Positions 14,760 to 15,061 of a stretch of DNA of 15,061 bases are shown piece after piece; position 1 is the stretch's first letter; every line of letters starts with the position of its first letter. The notes under the pieces are model-generated. The model saw only the letters and a program-made list of their open reading frames with translations. It made no database searches and was not told the origin of the DNA. The position numbers and the translations under genes are program-made. This DNA comes from Gemmataceae bacterium (GTDB lineage: Bacteria > Planctomycetota > Planctomycetia > Gemmatales > Gemmataceae): positions 1 to 15,061 of the forward strand of contig JADLBT010000382.1 in the NCBI GenBank assembly GCA_020847555.1, given 5' to 3'.

Positions 14760-15061
14760 CTACTCTCCGGTCGGGCGCAACGGCAGGTTCGGCTCGCCGT
14801 TTGTCGGTTGCCCGAGCAGCACCGGCGGGAGCAGTGCCTCCCCGGCCCGCGCGGGCGGCGCGGCCTCGGACGGACTGGGGACCGCCGTCAGGCGCGGCGC
14901 CTCGATGCGCGCCACGGAGCGAGCGGATTCGCCGCCCTGCAGCTGGCTGAACGGCTTGCCGACCTGCGCCGGCAGGTGAGTGATGCGCGGCCCGCTCGCG
15001 TGCTGCTCGGCCAGGCGCGTCCCCTCAAGCAGGGCCGGCAGGCTCGGCGCCTCGCCGGGCT
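14760..15061 (-). CDS. 3' end of a gene running off the window, function unknown
   Basis: A - strand frame is open from the right edge of the window to a TAG at 14760-14762, about 99 codons. Third codon positions are overwhelmingly G or C, as in the other genes here, which favours real coding. The visible C-terminus is rich in Pro, Ala and Leu, with 'HLPAQVGKPFSQLQGGE' and the final 'NLPLRPTGE'. No domain is recognised. It is convergent with the kinase gene, 44 bp apart. Its start and most of its length lie outside the window. Confidence 0.6.
   Translation of the reverse strand, partial: PGEAPSLPALLEGTRLAEQHASGPRITHLPAQVGKPFSQLQGGESARSVARIEAPRLTAVPSPSEAAPPARAGEALLPPVLLGQPTNGEPNLPLRPTGE

Overview
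The window is GC-rich bacterial DNA, and its gene content points to the Planctomycetota, most likely a Gemmataceae-type organism. The markers are a BBP7-type outer-membrane barrel protein, a DUF1559 prepilin-like protein with the C-terminal H-X9-DG motif, the small carboxypeptidase-regulatory-like lipoprotein that often follows such genes, a Ser/Thr kinase, and several planctomycete-style secreted proteins of unknown function. I assigned the taxon by recognising families, not by any search.

Layout. The left part (about 1-5350) is all on the + strand: a secreted protein with BON-like domains and a long Pro/Ala linker, cobU (corrinoid kinase/guanylyltransferase), a secreted beta-sandwich repeat protein, and holA (DNA polymerase III delta). 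Next come two - strand genes, der (ribosome-assembly GTPase) and a small secreted Cys-rich protein. The small gene ends only 5 bp from the end of holA. From 7597 to 10797 three envelope or export genes lie on the + strand: the BBP7 protein, the DUF1559 protein and the lipoprotein. A convergent boundary with a perfect hairpin at 10819-10848 separates these from two - strand genes, an SMP-30/gluconolactonase-like protein and an HNH endonuclease-family protein. After a 407-bp divergent intergenic region comes a + strand Ser/Thr protein kinase with a C-terminal tail anchor. At the right edge is the 3' end of a further - strand gene that runs out of the window.

The genes do not form one pathway. 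Housekeeping functions (holA, der, cobU) are mixed with exported proteins. Only a few neighbours look functionally tied: DUF1559 with the lipoprotein, and possibly der with the small Cys-rich gene, by spacing. I see no defence island, insertion sequence, prophage, CRISPR array, tRNA or rRNA. The strongest unexplained signal outside the genes is a set of GC-rich inverted repeats in the intergenic gaps. Some share core sequence, which suggests a dispersed intergenic repeat family that doubles as terminators. I found no clear new multi-gene system. The best candidates for a second look are the repeats, the tail-anchored kinase with its extra domains, the small Cys-motif protein and the BON/Pro-rich/BON protein.
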